A stretch of 64,000 nucleotides of DNA from assembly GCF_024297065.1 (NCBI RefSeq), contig NZ_CP101114.1, positions 2,074,501 through 2,138,500 of the forward strand. Direction: 5' to 3'. Positions 18,982 to 28,467 of this stretch are shown here, one piece after another. The notes beneath the pieces are model-generated. The model did not search any database. It was not told the DNA's origin and was given only the letters and a program-made list of their open reading frames with translations. A program made the translations under genes and the position numbers. The stretch is from Bartonella harrusi. GTDB taxonomy: Bacteria > Pseudomonadota > Alphaproteobacteria > Rhizobiales > Rhizobiaceae. Positions within the stretch are counted from its first letter, which is position 1; every line of letters begins with the position of its first letter.

Positions 18982-19809
18982 TTACAGTGTTAAATAAGGA
19001 CGGCGGATTTCATAAAGCATGAGAGCTGTTGCTATCGCTAAATTAAGAGAATCAGCGCGTCCACTTTGTGGAATGCGTGCGAGTTTATCACAACGATTCG
19101 TAAGAATATCTGATAATCCTTGTTTTTCATTTCCCATGAGAAGTATAACGGGGCCATTTTTGAAGTTAATTTTCCTATAATCAGTAGAACCTTTGAGATG
19201 TGTGCCAACAACCATAGCTTTTAAATTTTTAGACCAATTTACAAAGGTATTTTCATCACAGCGATAAAGAGGTATGGCAAAAATTGATCCCATAGTTGCT
19301 CGTACTGTTTCCGGTGAGAAGGGGTCTGTTGCCTCACCGATTAAAATAACGCCTTTAGCTCCTACAGCATCAGCTGTGCGAATAATGGTACCGAGATTTC
19401 CAGGATCACGCACCCGATCAAGGGCAACATAAACATCTTCGATTTGTTCTTTTATTGTTTCAAGTGGTTGCCACTGTTGTTTAAAAATACCAATCACTGT
19501 TTGTGGATTATCGCGGCGGGTGATGGATTCCATCACCTTTTGTGAAGCTTTAATGACAAAACCACCATTGGCTACAGTGTGTGCAGCGGTATTTTCAATG
19601 GCGGTATTACCGGTGATGCTTTTAGAAAAAATAAGTGTCTGTATTGTCCAACCGAGATTGAGAGCATCAATCACCAATTTCAGTCCTTCAGCCATGAAAA
19701 GACCTTCTTGATTCCTGTTTTTCTTTTGATTGAGTGCTCGAAGATTTTTAATAATGGGATTGCTAAGGGAGGTAATTTCTTTAACCTTACCAGTTTTTTG
19801 TAGAGACAT
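18982..19809 (-). CDS. SpoU/TrmH-family RNA 2'-O-methyltransferase
   Basis: A SPOUT-fold enzyme that transfers a methyl group from SAM to a ribose 2'-OH of rRNA or tRNA. The N-terminal substrate-binding domain (NPIIKNLRALNQKKNR...) is followed by ALDRVRDPGNLGTIIRTADA, RATMGSIFAIPLYR, and the knot segments VILLMGNEKQGLS and IPQSGRADSLNLAIATALMLYE. The start is taken as ATG 19809 because this just follows the upstream gene's stop at 19812. An in-frame TTG at 19824 would overlap that gene. The exact target nucleotide is not clear. Confidence 0.9.
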   Translation of the reverse strand: MSLQKTGKVKEITSLSNPIIKNLRALNQKKNRNQEGLFMAEGLKLVIDALNLGWTIQTLIFSKSITGNTAIENTAAHTVANGGFVIKASQKVMESITRRDNPQTVIGIFKQQWQPLETIKEQIEDVYVALDRVRDPGNLGTIIRTADAVGAKGVILIGEATDPFSPETVRATMGSIFAIPLYRCDENTFVNWSKNLKAMVVGTHLKGSTDYRKINFKNGPVILLMGNEKQGLSDILTNRCDKLARIPQSGRADSLNLAIATALMLYEIRRPYLTL

Positions 19810-19811
19810 AT

Positions 19812-20744
19812 TCAGGCAACCCAACGACTAAAAAGAGAAGTAGAAAGGGCGCGTCCAGCGGCTTCTTCACGCAAGATCAATTCTCCTGATTCGACTGTAC
19901 CGCCGAGATTTATTAATTCATCACGCATTAAAGCATGAAGTGCATAGAAAGAAGCGCGAATAGAATAAGCTGTCAAGACAATAGAAAGAGGGTTATCAGA
20001 GAGAAGTTTACGACAGTTTGTGATCATAGCTGGTAAATTGTCGAACAGTTGCCAGATTTCGCCATGGGGACCACGCCCATATGCAGGAGGATCAAGAAGA
20101 ATCATATCGTAAGTTTTTTTACGACGCAGTTCGCGTTCGACAAATTTTACAGCGTCATCACAAATCCAACGAATAGAGCGATCTGACAATCCTGCTTTTT
20201 CTTGATTGGTTTTTGCCCAAGCAATGGCTTTTTTAGAAGCATCAACATGTGTAACATTTGCACCTGCGCGCGCACCAATCAAAGAAGCAATCCCTGTGTA
20301 GCCAAAAAGATTGAGCACTTTAACCGGTCGTGTCGCTTTAACAATTTGTTCTTCGATAAAACGCCAATGGGCATCTTGTTCAGGAAAGACCCCCACGTGG
20401 CGAAAGGAAGTAAAACGACCAAGAAAAGACAGTCCATTCCAAGTAAGTGGCCAAGTTTCACCCAGTGGTTTTTTGGGGAAATGCCAACGACCAACCCCTT
20501 CTTCTTCTCGATTGCCGGTGAAAAGAGCATCAACATCAGTCCACTGCTTTTGTGATAAAGCAGGTTTCCATAATGCTTGACCTTCAGGACGAATAATATG
20601 GTAAGTTCCATAACGCTCTAATTTTTGTCCATTCCCAGAATCAATGAGAGCATAATCTGCGCTCACACCTGCTTCTAAAATAAGCGGTAACTTTTCCTGC
20701 GGATATTTATCGCTATGGTGCATTTGAAAATATTGTGCAAGCAT
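19812..20744 (-). CDS. Class I SAM-dependent methyltransferase (RlmI/RlmKL-like)
   Basis: Probable rRNA methyltransferase. The Rossmann SAM motif VLNLFGYTGIASLIGARAGA and the acidic VTHVDASKKAIAWAKTNQ are followed by the NPPY-like catalytic-region DMILLDPPAYGRGPHGEIW. The N-terminal half is an uncharacterised domain typical of COG1092-type enzymes. ATG 20744 is preferred as start, with an in-frame GTG at 20756 also possible. No clear Shine-Dalgarno precedes either. It is close to the TrmH-family gene and lspA on the same strand. Confidence 0.87.
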   Translation of the reverse strand: MLAQYFQMHHSDKYPQEKLPLILEAGVSADYALIDSGNGQKLERYGTYHIIRPEGQALWKPALSQKQWTDVDALFTGNREEEGVGRWHFPKKPLGETWPLTWNGLSFLGRFTSFRHVGVFPEQDAHWRFIEEQIVKATRPVKVLNLFGYTGIASLIGARAGANVTHVDASKKAIAWAKTNQEKAGLSDRSIRWICDDAVKFVERELRRKKTYDMILLDPPAYGRGPHGEIWQLFDNLPAMITNCRKLLSDNPLSIVLTAYSIRASFYALHALMRDELINLGGTVESGELILREEAAGRALSTSLFSRWVA

Positions 20745-20812
20745 ATTCAGTATCACGATACAGATATTTAAAAACGGGTGTCAAAAGACTTTTAAATTTT
20801 TCTAAAATAACA

Positions 20813-21109
20813 TTACACCACATCTGTGATCGATTTTTTCAGTTTCTCGAGCTCGGCTTTACTTTTTTTGAGAGCCTTTTTGCATTTATGACATGCAAAC
20901 CAATTCATGAGGTTTCCTAATAAAATACCAAAACCAAAAAAAATAAAGAGCCATATAGAAAAAGGGGCGTGATAAGTAAAACTTTCAGAATTTGACCGAA
21001 AAGGATCAAGAGTTAATGCAACCATCTGACGATTCGCTATGATAAAAGCAACGAAAAGAACAGTAGGAATCAGCAAAGCAATTGCTGAAAGGGTACGTTT
21101 AATTGACAT
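20813..21109 (-). CDS. LapA-domain small membrane protein
   Basis: A 98-residue protein with two transmembrane segments (AIALLIPTVLFVAFIIANRQ and PFSIWLFIFFGFGILLGNLM). Between them lies a short periplasmic loop, and a Lys/Glu-rich coiled-coil tail follows (CKKALKKSKAELEKLKKSI). This layout is that of LapA/DUF1049 proteins, which are found next to ihfB in many proteobacteria. In E. coli LapA takes part in LPS assembly. It begins 9 bases after ihfB on the same strand. Confidence 0.86.
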   Translation of the reverse strand: MSIKRTLSAIALLIPTVLFVAFIIANRQMVALTLDPFRSNSESFTYHAPFSIWLFIFFGFGILLGNLMNWFACHKCKKALKKSKAELEKLKKSITDVV

Positions 21110-21118
21110 AAATTTTAC

Positions 21119-21397
21119 TCATTGATTAAGCCGATCACGCAGTTCCTTTCCAGTTTTGAAAAAAGGAATCCATTTTTCTTCAACGACAACGGCTTCCCCT
21201 GTTCGTGGATTACGGCCGTTACGGGCTGAACGGCTTTTAACAGAAAAAGCTCCAAAACCGCGAAGTTCAACACGATTACCATTTGCAAGTGCTGTTGAAA
21301 TTTCCTCAAAAATAGCGTTCACAATATTTTCCACATCACGTTGAAAAAGATGTGGGTTTTGACGGGCGATAATTTGCACAAGCTCTGATTTAACCAA
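21119..21397 (-). CDS. ihfB: Integration host factor beta subunit
   Basis: IHF-beta pairs with IHF-alpha to bend DNA at specific sites during replication initiation, recombination and transcription. The start is TTG 21397 ([17 protein letters not shown] follows), with AGAGAGG just upstream on the minus strand. An in-frame upstream ATG at 21445 would add a non-conserved 16 residues. The HU/IHF motif [22 protein letters not shown] is present. The product is 92 residues, the usual size. With oriC in the window, a role at the origin is plausible but no site is shown. Confidence 0.93.
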   Translation of the reverse strand: MVKSELVQIIARQNPHLFQRDVENIVNAIFEEISTALANGNRVELRGFGAFSVKSRSARNGRNPRTGEAVVVEEKWIPFFKTGKELRDRLNQ

Positions 21398-21587
21398 AAT
21401 AGCCTCTCTTTCATACAAAAAGGTTTTTATAATCGTGCATTTCATACACGCATATTACAACATATAAATGGTTAAAAGCAAAATAAAACCAAGAAAAAAT
21501 AAATTGCAAGAAACAAAATTTGAAAATACATCTTATAGGGGGTATACAGGTTGCAAAAGCACGGAGTGTTTGAGAGATTAAGGTAGT

Positions 21588-22229
21588 ATGTCCGTAAACA
21601 ATCATTATGAAGACATTTTAACAAAATCATCCTTTGGGGATGTTTTTAAAAAAGCTTCTCGCCATTCGCGTTACATTCGTCTATTAAAATTTTTTTTACC
21701 TCTTTTGGCACTGGTTGCGGCACTTATTTTCTGCTGGTTTACATTTTTCTTAGCACCTGTTGCTTCTGATCCTGCTCCTTTAAATGAAGAGGCAGAGATA
21801 ATGAAATTGACGATGCTCAATCCCAAATTAGAAGGTTATACGCGTTCTCATGAACCTTATTGGCTAAAAGCAGAGAAAGCATTTCAAGATCGTACCCACT
21901 CCGGAGTGATCAATTTGCAAAATATTACAGCTGAAGCGCTTATGGGCAAGCAAAGACGGGTTTTTCTTGATGCGCAAGGGGGCGTTTACGATAATATTAA
22001 TGGTTTTTTACAGTTGGATAAGCCATTTACTATTACAACAAATGATGGGATGACTGTACAATTTATGGCAGCAAATATTAATTTGTCTGAAGGGCAGTTA
22101 AACACAGATCAACCTGTTAATATTCAACGCGCAGGTTTTCATCTTATCGCAAACGCTTTGCAGATTCGAGAAAAAGGGCAAAACATGTACTTTCATGGTG
22201 GTGTGCATTTGGTGCTTGACAAGCAATAA
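21588..22229 (+). CDS. lptC: LPS export periplasmic protein LptC
   Basis: LptC is the bitopic inner-membrane component that passes lipopolysaccharide from LptB2FG to LptA. The 213-residue protein has a cytoplasmic N-terminus, one transmembrane helix (LLKFFLPLLALVAALIFCWFTFFLAPV, about 27-53 in sections), and a periplasmic beta-jellyroll with YTRSHEPYWLKAEKA and DGMTVQF. It heads the lptC-lptA-lptB cluster and is transcribed divergently from ihfB across a 190-base spacer. Confidence 0.88.
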   Translation: MSVNNHYEDILTKSSFGDVFKKASRHSRYIRLLKFFLPLLALVAALIFCWFTFFLAPVASDPAPLNEEAEIMKLTMLNPKLEGYTRSHEPYWLKAEKAFQDRTHSGVINLQNITAEALMGKQRRVFLDAQGGVYDNINGFLQLDKPFTITTNDGMTVQFMAANINLSEGQLNTDQPVNIQRAGFHLIANALQIREKGQNMYFHGGVHLVLDKQ

Positions 22230-22310
22230 GAGAGTTTCAATACAAATTTGCAGTGGTTGTTATGAAAGAGAAGGATGTGTGTGTTTGACAGAAAAATGTG
22301 GGATGATGGA

Positions 22311-22919
22311 ATGAAGCCGAGGAAATCATACAAAAAGTGGAGAAGTTTTTCTTTGGCTTTAAGCTTGGGAATGTTAGGGTTTGGAGCAGTTTTAGGATAT
22401 GCTGAAGGTGCGCATTTTGGGATTAATTTATCAAATGATAAAAAACCTGTAGAACTCTATGCAAATTCTTTAGAAATACGTGATAAAGAAGGAATAGCGC
22501 TCTTTAAAGGTGATGTTTCGGTCGTTCAAGGTGAACGTATTCTGCGAACGGCAAAATTAGTTGTTTACTACGATAAGGCACATAAAGCTGTTCGGAAGGA
22601 TCAAGAAGATACAAAGACATCCTCCCCTGCGTTGTTTGGCTCGACGGGTGTTAAGAAAATGGAAGCTTTAGGAAAAGTTTATATAAAAATTGCCACACAA
22701 GTCGCGACAGGTGACAAGGGTGTTTTTGATAGTAAGTCAAAAACAATGCGTTTGACAGGAAAGAATGTTACATTAACCGACGGCGATAATGTAGCAACAG
22801 GATGTAAATTAACAGCAGATATGGAAAGCGGAAAGGCTTTTCTAGAAGGGTGTGAGACATCCGAGAAAAAAGGTCGTGTTTCCATTATTTTTAAACAAAG
22901 TCAAAAGGATGGCCATTAA
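22311..22919 (+). CDS. lptA: LPS transport periplasmic protein LptA
   Basis: LptA forms the periplasmic bridge that carries LPS to the outer membrane. The protein has an N-terminal signal segment (KWRSFSLALSLGMLGFGAVLGYAEG) and an OstA-type beta-jellyroll with PVELYANSLEIRDKEGIALFKGDVSVVQG, VKKMEALGKVYI and MRLTGKNVTLTDGDN. The start is uncertain: ATG 22311 (MKPRKSYKKW) gives a normal signal peptide, while in-frame ATG 22275 and 22299 would extend it. It is followed 6 bases later by lptB. Confidence 0.9.
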   Translation: MKPRKSYKKWRSFSLALSLGMLGFGAVLGYAEGAHFGINLSNDKKPVELYANSLEIRDKEGIALFKGDVSVVQGERILRTAKLVVYYDKAHKAVRKDQEDTKTSSPALFGSTGVKKMEALGKVYIKIATQVATGDKGVFDSKSKTMRLTGKNVTLTDGDNVATGCKLTADMESGKAFLEGCETSEKKGRVSIIFKQSQKDGH

Positions 22920-22925
22920 GGTTTC

Positions 22926-23720
22926 ATGTTTGGAATCAAGAGAAAAAAACAGACGAACAAACATGACCTTGCAAGTGAAACTTTAAGAAAGCGCTTAAAG
23001 GGAACCCTCATTGCCAGTCATTTGATGAAAGTTTACCGAGGAAGACAGGTTGTTAATGGTGTTTCTTTTGGTGTTCGTACAGGGGAATCTGTTGGTATTC
23101 TAGGTCCCAATGGTGCAGGCAAAACAACATGTTTTTATATGGTTACGGGACTTATTAAATCGGATGGAGGAACCATTAAAATTGATGGATTTGATGTTAC
23201 CCATCTACCGATGTATAGACGTGCTCGTTTAGGCATAGGGTATCTTCCACAAGAAGCATCGATTTTTCGCGGTCTTTCCGTAGAAGACAACATTAAAGCT
23301 GTTTTGGAATGTGTCGAAAAAGACCGCCTCAAACGGCGAGAAGAGTTAGATAGCCTTTTACATGAATTTAAAATTGATCATTTACGCAAGATGCCAGCTC
23401 TCTCTTTATCAGGGGGAGAGCGTCGACGACTTGAAATTGCACGAGCATTAGCTTCTCGCCCTCATTTTATGTTACTTGACGAACCGTTTGCAGGAATTGA
23501 TCCTATCGCCATTTTTGATATTCAACAGCTTATTCGTTATTTAACGCAGCGTGGAATTGGTGTTTTGATAACGGATCATAACGTGCGTGAAACATTAGGT
23601 CTTGTCGACCGTGCTTATATCATTCACGCGGGACGTGTGTTAGTTCACGGTCATCCTAACGATATCATCAACAACGCTGATGTACGCAGAATTTATTTGG
23701 GAAATCAGTTTTCTCTCTGA
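22926..23720 (+). CDS. lptB: LPS export ABC transporter ATPase LptB
   Basis: LptB is the cytosolic ATPase that powers LPS extraction from the inner membrane. The 264-residue protein has a basic N-terminal extension of about 25 residues, Walker A GPNGAGKTT at 60-68, the signature LSGGERRRLEIARAL, Walker B LLDEPFAG, and the H-loop ITDHNVRETL. In rhizobia rpoN and hpf follow before ptsN. Here about 1.1 kb of apparently non-coding DNA takes their place. Confidence 0.96.
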   Translation: MFGIKRKKQTNKHDLASETLRKRLKGTLIASHLMKVYRGRQVVNGVSFGVRTGESVGILGPNGAGKTTCFYMVTGLIKSDGGTIKIDGFDVTHLPMYRRARLGIGYLPQEASIFRGLSVEDNIKAVLECVEKDRLKRREELDSLLHEFKIDHLRKMPALSLSGGERRRLEIARALASRPHFMLLDEPFAGIDPIAIFDIQQLIRYLTQRGIGVLITDHNVRETLGLVDRAYIIHAGRVLVHGHPNDIINNADVRRIYLGNQFSL

Positions 23721-24803
23721 TTTTACAGTTTCAAAGAGTTTTCCTTAAGCTTAAACGGGATAGAATGAGTACAAGTGCTCCATTTTTGTATATCCAGACA
23801 CTGAAACATCCATTACCCAAAAGAGATTGAGACTCTCTTTTGATTTTATAGGGAATGCGCTATGTATGTTCATAACATAACAAGCAATAATTATTGATAC
23901 ATCACAGGGAAAATAATTATATTGCAGGAGCTATAATTATGTTGTTGAGAAACTCCTTATTTGTGCCAAAACTTTTTTTACAATTAACCTTTTGAACTTA
24001 ATTTTTGTTCAATGTAAAAGAATATTAGGCTGATATAATTTTATTATTTTATAGGTTGAGTTTGCTTTTGAGTATACCATGGAAAAGATATTACTAGATT
24101 AACCTGATAATGAATGGTAAACGAGGCTTTAAGTAAATGCGCGTATTGCTAAAAGGTGTGTCGTATTGATAATGCTTTTCCTTATTGAATTAAACAACAG
24201 ATCAATGGCACTGTTTCGGATATTTTTATGGTAGCATCATGGGTTACATATATTACAGTTTTCAAACAGGATTTTTGAGATTTTGTTGGTTTGCATTGCG
24301 TATTTAAAAGCGAGTATAAGACAGCAGATATTAATCTAAAAATGTAACGTTTTTTTTAAGAGTTGTTGATCGACTTAAAACTTTTTTTAATCATTTTAGT
24401 TGGACAGTACTCAAGCTGCGCAGAGATTGTCAAAGTAAGATACCACTTTGCCTCGGTATGCTTCTCATTTTATTAGGAGTTAGGTTTTAAAAGGAAAAGG
24501 AAAATCTGATGAGAAATTATACATTAGCTCTTGTGACAAAAAGATCGAATGATAGTCTTTGAGCGTTTCATAGAGAGATGAATTTTATGGACAATGTCAT
24601 TTCTTTTTTTGTCATGCTATTAATGAGGAGCTGAGTAACTATTTATTGTTGCACAGATAGTGACATAAGATGAATGATCCATCACCCATTATAAATTGAA
24701 AATAAAGTCCCATACGATGATGCAAGAAAGTGAAAGAACTTTAATCCACGCCGTTTACGAATTTTTTGGTGAGCGTTTGAGCGTGTAAAAGGAAAATTAA
24801 AAT
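23721..24803. other. Gap where rpoN and hpf stand in rhizobia
   Basis: This 1083-base stretch lies between lptB and ptsN. I find no sigma-54 or hibernation-factor motifs, only short frames. It holds a 12-base palindrome CAATAATTATTG at 23885-23896 and a perfect inverted repeat ATAATTATA/TATAATTAT at 23913-23921 and 23932-23940 around a 10-base loop. These might be regulator sites or remnants. Loss of the genes is inferred from synteny. Confidence 0.6.
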
Positions 24804-25268
24804 ATGAATTTGAGTGAGTTAATTGCACCGGAAGCAATTATTCCGGCTCTTAAAGCGAATTCGAAGAAACAAGTTCTACAAATTTTATCTGAAAGAGCTG
24901 CTGAGCTGACAGGTTTAAGTGAACGTGTAATTTTTGATATTGTTTTGCAACGTGAAAAACTAGGATCAACAGGTTTGGGGAGTGGTATTGCGATTCCACA
25001 TGGAAAACTGCCTGATATGAACCGAATCATTGGTATATTTGCGCGCCTTGAAAACCCTGTTGATTTTGAAGCTCTTGATGATGAGCCTATAGATCTTATT
25101 TTTCTCCTTTTAGCGCCTGAGAACGCTGGTGCAGACCACTTAAAGGCTTTATCGCAGATTGCGCGTGTTTTGCGTCATGCTGATGTTGTGCAAAAATTGC
25201 GCAATACGCATGATGCTCATACGCTTTATACTTTATTAATTCAAAATTCAGAATCAAATGCAGCTTAA
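24804..25268 (+). CDS. ptsN: Nitrogen-related PTS IIA protein
   Basis: PtsN (EIIA-Ntr) is the output phosphocarrier of the regulatory PTS. It is phosphorylated by PtsP/NPr and controls potassium and metabolic functions by protein contact. The 154-residue protein has the IIA fold with the phospho-accepting histidine at H66 in SGIAIPHGKL, and LGSTGLG before it. It normally follows rpoN-hpf. Its retention without a visible rpoN here shows it is not tied to sigma-54 in this organism. Confidence 0.94.
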   Translation: MNLSELIAPEAIIPALKANSKKQVLQILSERAAELTGLSERVIFDIVLQREKLGSTGLGSGIAIPHGKLPDMNRIIGIFARLENPVDFEALDDEPIDLIFLLLAPENAGADHLKALSQIARVLRHADVVQKLRNTHDAHTLYTLLIQNSESNAA

Positions 25269-26622
25269 ACACACCGTGGTGTACATTGCAGAAGTGTACC
25301 ACAGAGCAGGTTGGAAAATGATACGGTTTGTATATTAGTGTCGCTACTCATATCATGTGGTTTAAAAGAAATTTTCATCAAGAAGAAACTCCGCTTTAAA
25401 AAACAGCAACATCCTTCATCTTTTGTTATTTTTGTAGGCGAAACATTGATTGTTCTGCTCTTAGATCTTGTTTGTCCGTAAACGAGGCTTTTATAGGTTA
25501 AAATGGTTTCATCTTTAAAATTCAAAGAGAGATAAGGGATATCGTGTTCTCTGTATAAAAGAGTGAGAAAGATTATCTTTTAAAGTGTAGATTTTGTTTA
25601 AATGTTTGTTTCTGTTTACAATCAATACGCAAGAAGTAATTTTGTAGAGTAGACATGAAAATGATAGGTTTTGGATTAAACAAGAGAATTTTTCTGTGCG
25701 TACAAGCTTGTTTAATCACCATTTAATTGATGAAAAGGTTATTCAAAAAATGATAGGGAGGGGATGAGAAAGGCTTGGAAAAGAAAAAAGTTTGATATCT
25801 TGTTATAAATTACATCAAAACGAAATGATAATCTTTTATTAAATGAACTCTTTAGACGTTCTCAGTAAAGAAAAGGTGGATTTTTTCGAATCGGTTTAAA
25901 TAGGATGGTTAAGCTGATTTAGATTATTGGAATCACATCAAAAATTGACAAATTAAGATGATAATACATATCAACGCGAGTAAATAGTATCACAGTAGGC
26001 AAAGCGACATATCATTGTTAAGATGAGTGCTACATGTTTTTTGTTTCTTGGTAAATATACTGATAATATTTGCTATTTTTTTTGCAAAACAGTTTGAAGA
26101 GTACAAAAAGGTGGGCTCTAAGTGCTATTGAACACAAACGGTAGACGCACTATAATTGATGAAAGGAAGAGTGTTGAGTAATTTTTATTAACACAAATGC
26201 GTTGAATATGTTAAATTATAAATAATATCCTAAAAGTTGTGAAATAAGCCATATTCCTTTATGAGGTGCATTCCCAGTATTTGCAAGAAATTGCTTATGA
26301 TCAAGGGGCGTAGTTTATTTGTTAACAGGGTGATGCTATATTCACATTTTGTTTTGAAGTCTAGTTGTTGAAAAAGAGAAGTTTTTATACGAAAAATAGG
26401 GTTTGTAGTGTAAAATCAAAATATTGTTTTTTACACCTTATTTATTGAGTAAAGAATCTATATTGATCACAACTGAAGGGTTAAACTTAAAGATCTTTTC
26501 TGGTTGGTGTAAAAATATTTTGCTTGTTGAAGGGATAAGAATGATTACACTAAAGCATCGACGGTTTTTGTTGAGCTTTTTCAATGAAGAGAATCTTTTT
26601 AAAGACTAAAGAAGTGAGCTAA
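25269..26622. other. Long gap with no recognisable gene
   Basis: About 1350 bases between ptsN and the IalB-family gene, broken by stops in all frames. A weak imperfect hairpin (GTACA/TGTAC with outer GTG/CAC) follows the ptsN stop at about 25277-25303. A frame at 26424-26609 (61 residues) has no recognisable motif and an AT-rich composition, so it is not called a gene. The DNA looks like eroded coding sequence. Confidence 0.5.
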
Positions 26623-27132
26623 ATGAAGATGTTTAGAAAGACTGTTATTGCTACATTTATAATGGTTCTGGTTGCTGTTGGAGCGCCATGTGCACAAACG
26701 CCAAGCCGTTTGAACCAATTTGAAGCATGGGGGACCTATTCTTATAAATCGCCAAAGAATACAATTTGCTATGTATTATCATTACCCTTTGAGGCATTCC
26801 CAACGACAGTTAAACATGGCGATAATTTCTTTTTGGTTACTAAGCGTTCAAATTCTCCGGTCTCCTTTGAACCACAATTTATGGCGGGTTATCCCCTTAA
26901 AGATGGGTCAAAAGTTATAGTGACCATTGGAAATGTAGATTTTGAATTTTTCACGAAAGATTCCTCAGCTTGGTTAGCATCATCAGCGCTAGAAAAACAA
27001 CTTGTTTCTGCTATGCGTTCTGGAATGAAGATGACAGTGAAAGCTATATCAAAGCGGGGAACCAATACCACCTACACTTATTCCTTAAAAGGGATTACTG
27101 CGGCGTTAAATGCAGCTCAGAAGTGCCATTAA
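26623..27132 (+). CDS. Invasion-associated locus B (IalB) family protein
   Basis: A 169-residue exported protein with a clear signal peptide (MKMFRKTVIATFIMVLVAVG, then APCAQ, cleavage probably near residue 24). The IalB domain shows NTICYVLS, GDNFFLVTKR, FEPQFMAGYPLKDGSKV, and the typical C-terminal KRGTNTTYTYSLKGITAALN. Two cysteines of the mature part (in NTICY and the final QKCH) could form a disulfide. IalB itself promotes erythrocyte invasion in Bartonella. This one is a paralogue that sits beside rlmN as in rhizobia, so a housekeeping envelope role is equally likely. Confidence 0.9.
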   Translation: MKMFRKTVIATFIMVLVAVGAPCAQTPSRLNQFEAWGTYSYKSPKNTICYVLSLPFEAFPTTVKHGDNFFLVTKRSNSPVSFEPQFMAGYPLKDGSKVIVTIGNVDFEFFTKDSSAWLASSALEKQLVSAMRSGMKMTVKAISKRGTNTTYTYSLKGITAALNAAQKCH

Positions 27133-27173
27133 GATTTGTATAATTTTAAACTCGTGATATAAATTGGAAAAAG

Positions 27174-28403
27174 ATGGCCATTTCCTATGACCTTAGACCA
27201 GTTGGTTCATGCTTAACGCGAGAAACAAAGAGTGTTGTCGTAGAGGAGAGTTCTAAGCTCTCTTTAATTGGCTTATCGCAAATTGAGATGATACAAGCTT
27301 TAAAGGCAATTGGTGTTCCAGAACACCAAACGCGTATGCGTGTCCGTCAGCTTTGGCATTGGCTTTACGTGCGTGGTGTTTCAAATTTTGATAAAATGCT
27401 GAATATTTCTAAACCATTGCGAGAAATGCTTAAAAGTCATTTTTCCATTGCACGTCCGGAAATTGTTGGAGAACAAATATCAAAAGATGGTACGCGTAAA
27501 TGGCTGTTGCGTTTTCCAGCACGTGGAGCAGGAAGGCCTGTTGAAATTGAAACAGTTTATATCCCTGAAGAAGGGCGTGGTACTTTATGTCTTTCATCGC
27601 AGGTAGGATGTACGTTAACGTGCTCTTTTTGTCATACGGGCACACAAATCCTTGTTCGTAATCTAACAGCGGAAGAGATTTTAGCACAATTATTGGTTGC
27701 ACGTGATTGTTTAGGTGATTTTCCTGATAAGAATACTCCTGATGGAGCAATCGTTCCAATTGAAGGACGAAAAATCACCAATATCGTTATGATGGGGATG
27801 GGGGAACCACTTTATAATTTTGAAGCAGTTAAAAAAGCTTTATTGATTGCTTCTGATGGAGAGGGGCTTTCTTTATCGAAGCGTCGAATTACACTTTCAA
27901 CTAGTGGTGTGGTTCCTGGAATTATCCGCACTGGAGAAGAAATTGGAGTGATGTTGGCGATTTCACTGCACGCAGTAAATGATACACTACGGGATATGCT
28001 TGTTCCCATCAATAAAAAATATCCACTTTCTCTATTAATGGATGCTTGTCGAAATTATCCTGGCCTTTCTAATGCCAAGCGCATTACATTTGAATATGTT
28101 ATGTTAAAAGATATCAATGATAGTTTGGATGATGCGAAGCGCTTGATTCAATTATTAAAAGGGATTCCTGCTAAGATTAACTTGATACCCTTTAATCCAT
28201 GGCCTGGAAGCAATTATCAATGTTCTGATTGGGAACAAATTGAACGTTTTGCTGATGTGGTTAATAAAGCAGGCTATGCTTCACCTATTCGGGTGCCGCG
28301 TGGACGCGACATTTTAGCCGCATGTGGTCAACTTAAATCAGTTTCAGAGCGTTTACGAAAATCTGAACGTTTAAAATTTGAAGATGCAGTTGGCAATAAA
28401 TAA
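27174..28403 (+). CDS. rlmN: 23S rRNA (A2503-C2) / tRNA (A37-C2) methyltransferase RlmN
   Basis: RlmN is a radical-SAM enzyme that methylates C2 of A2503 in 23S rRNA and A37 in some tRNAs. The 409-residue protein has the iron-sulfur motif CTLTCSFC with cysteines at 146, 150 and 153, [14 protein letters not shown], the SAM-binding segments, and a C-terminal AACGQL containing the methyl-carrying cysteine. An N-terminal extension of about 30 residues precedes the conserved region. It follows the IalB-family gene by 41 bases. Confidence 0.96.
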   Translation: MAISYDLRPVGSCLTRETKSVVVEESSKLSLIGLSQIEMIQALKAIGVPEHQTRMRVRQLWHWLYVRGVSNFDKMLNISKPLREMLKSHFSIARPEIVGEQISKDGTRKWLLRFPARGAGRPVEIETVYIPEEGRGTLCLSSQVGCTLTCSFCHTGTQILVRNLTAEEILAQLLVARDCLGDFPDKNTPDGAIVPIEGRKITNIVMMGMGEPLYNFEAVKKALLIASDGEGLSLSKRRITLSTSGVVPGIIRTGEEIGVMLAISLHAVNDTLRDMLVPINKKYPLSLLMDACRNYPGLSNAKRITFEYVMLKDINDSLDDAKRLIQLLKGIPAKINLIPFNPWPGSNYQCSDWEQIERFADVVNKAGYASPIRVPRGRDILAACGQLKSVSERLRKSERLKFEDAVGNK

Positions 28404-28467
28404 TTTTAATCTTGGGTAATGAAAAGACGTAAAGCAAAACTGGTAAAAACACTAGCCATGAGCCAAT

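Noticed and set aside
26424..26609. 61-codon frame upstream of the IalB-family gene
   Set aside because: No ribosome binding site, no family features, and low-complexity AT-driven composition.
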